The position numbers and the translations under genes are program-made. A stretch of 13,514 nucleotides of DNA, taken from Flavobacterium psychrophilum. Its GTDB lineage: Bacteria > Bacteroidota > Bacteroidia > Flavobacteriales > Flavobacteriaceae. Below the pieces are notes generated by a model, which made no database searches, was not told where the DNA came from, and worked only from the letters and a program-made list of their open reading frames with translations. This document shows, one piece after another, positions 12,769 through 13,514 of this stretch (position 1 is the first letter of the stretch; each line of letters starts with the position of its first letter). The stretch lies in assembly GCA_945869365.1 (NCBI GenBank), contig CAMBOW010000053.1, forward strand, positions 1-13,514, written 5' to 3'.

Positions 12769-13514
12769 AAATTTCCCTTTTGTTGGAGTTGGTAATGAAT
12801 CAGTAAGTCAATAAACTTGCTGTAACTCTCGAGCCCTTCCTCTTGTTGATTGTACTTTAAATACGAATCGTAAAACCATTTAAATCCGGTTTCGATGGGG
12901 GTTTCGTAGTGCGCCCAATAGGTTTCACTTTCCTGAAAATTTTTCAAAACCCCGGGATGCAATTTGCCAATAAATAGTTTAGCCAATTTGGGATCACGTT
13001 CGCTCCATTCCCCCAAACAATAGCGTAAAGCCAAGGTATAGGCAGAATAGTTTACCAGTGGATCGGGGTGTTTGGAAGCCGCCAAAAAACCAATAAAGTT
13101 GCATTCACTTTCGCTGGCATAGCCCAACTGATGCGCCATTTCGTGTGCGGCCGTCATGGGCAATACATAGCCGGGACCGTTGGTGTTTACCTGTGCCTCA
13201 AGTGTAAACGGATTCAAGTAGCCGCCAAATCCCATATAGGAAAGCGGGGAGCTAAACAATGAGCCTTTGATGCTGGTCTGTTGATCATTTTCGGGAACAA
13301 TGGCAGTAGGCAAGGCTGCATAACCCAGCAACGGACTTTGCAATGCCTCAGCTTTAGAAAACGGCAAACGCACTTTTTGATGGGGATTGTGTGTGATTTG
13401 CAGCTGAAGGGCATTGGTTTTACGCAGTAGATATTTGGTAAAATCATACAATTGTTTCGGTGTGTATTCTCGGTTGAGGGCAAGTTTGGAATATAAAGGT
13501 TCACGAGAATAATT
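12765..13514 (-). CDS. DUF3810 zinc-peptidase-like protein, C-terminal part
   Basis: The frame is open to the right edge, so 249 residues are visible and the N-terminus lies outside. A shorter reading from a TTG at 13451 is not a real start: the frame continues upstream with a believable sequence (LYSKLALNREYTPKQLYDF). The visible part has the gluzincin motif HEMAH (His124, Glu125, His128 of the visible fragment), followed by ASESECNF, where Glu137 could be the third zinc ligand. This fits the DUF3810 family of membrane-anchored proteins in Bacteroidetes, whose N-terminal membrane segments would be in the missing part. Function is unknown. The stop sits in a TTAA shared with the acyltransferase gene. 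Confidence 0.85.
   Translation of the reverse strand, partial: NYSREPLYSKLALNREYTPKQLYDFTKYLLRKTNALQLQITHNPHQKVRLPFSKAEALQSPLLGYAALPTAIVPENDQQTSIKGSLFSSPLSYMGFGGYLNPFTLEAQVNTNGPGYVLPMTAAHEMAHQLGYASESECNFIGFLAASKHPDPLVNYSAYTLALRYCLGEWSERDPKLAKLFIGKLHPGVLKNFQESETYWAHYETPIETGFKWFYDSYLKYNQQEEGLESYSKFIDLLIHYQLQQKGNF

Overview
The window looks like an ordinary chromosomal segment from a Flavobacteriia-type Bacteroidetes, probably Flavobacteriaceae. The evidence is the gene content (two-subunit methylmalonyl-CoA mutase, DivIC/FtsB-like protein, GIN-domain protein, DUF4268, DUF3810), the 5S rRNA sequence, and promoter -7 boxes of the Bacteroidetes form TAnnTTTG in front of most transcription units. 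Family names rest on recognition of protein sequence and motifs; no database search was possible.

Left edge (1-630): the tail of an rRNA operon, with a short spacer repeat, 5S rRNA and two terminator hairpins. Next come an 18-bp palindrome, a multi-hairpin intergenic repeat, and a tRNA-Pro(GGG) gene on the minus strand. Block 2 (707-5176, minus): a tight run udk > divIC-like > mutA > mutB with gaps of 9, 24 and 12 bp, probably one operon. It couples pyrimidine salvage and a divisome protein to the B12-dependent conversion of methylmalonyl-CoA to succinyl-CoA. Block 3 (5330-5949): tRNA-Pro(TGG) on the plus strand, two more copies of the same repeat, and a cluster of small hairpins. The two tRNA-Pro/repeat units face in opposite directions, so they bracket the udk-mut operon as a long inverted repeat.

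Right half (5950-13514): thioredoxin reductase (plus) converges on a secreted GIN-domain protein (minus) across a bidirectional terminator. A DECR-like short-chain dehydrogenase (minus) diverges from aguB-aguA (plus), the two-step route from agmatine to putrescine. A DUF4268 protein (minus) then diverges from a NUDIX hydrolase (plus), followed by a divergent PlsC-like acyltransferase (plus) and the C-terminal part of a DUF3810 zinc-peptidase-like protein (minus) that runs off the right edge. At two convergent pairs (aguA/DUF4268 and acyltransferase/DUF3810) the stop codons overlap within one palindromic TTAA.

I found no mobile element, CRISPR array, phage gene or evident new multi-gene system. 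The most unusual content is the tRNA-Pro-linked repeat family, with its large inverted-repeat arrangement and a compensatory base change in one hairpin.
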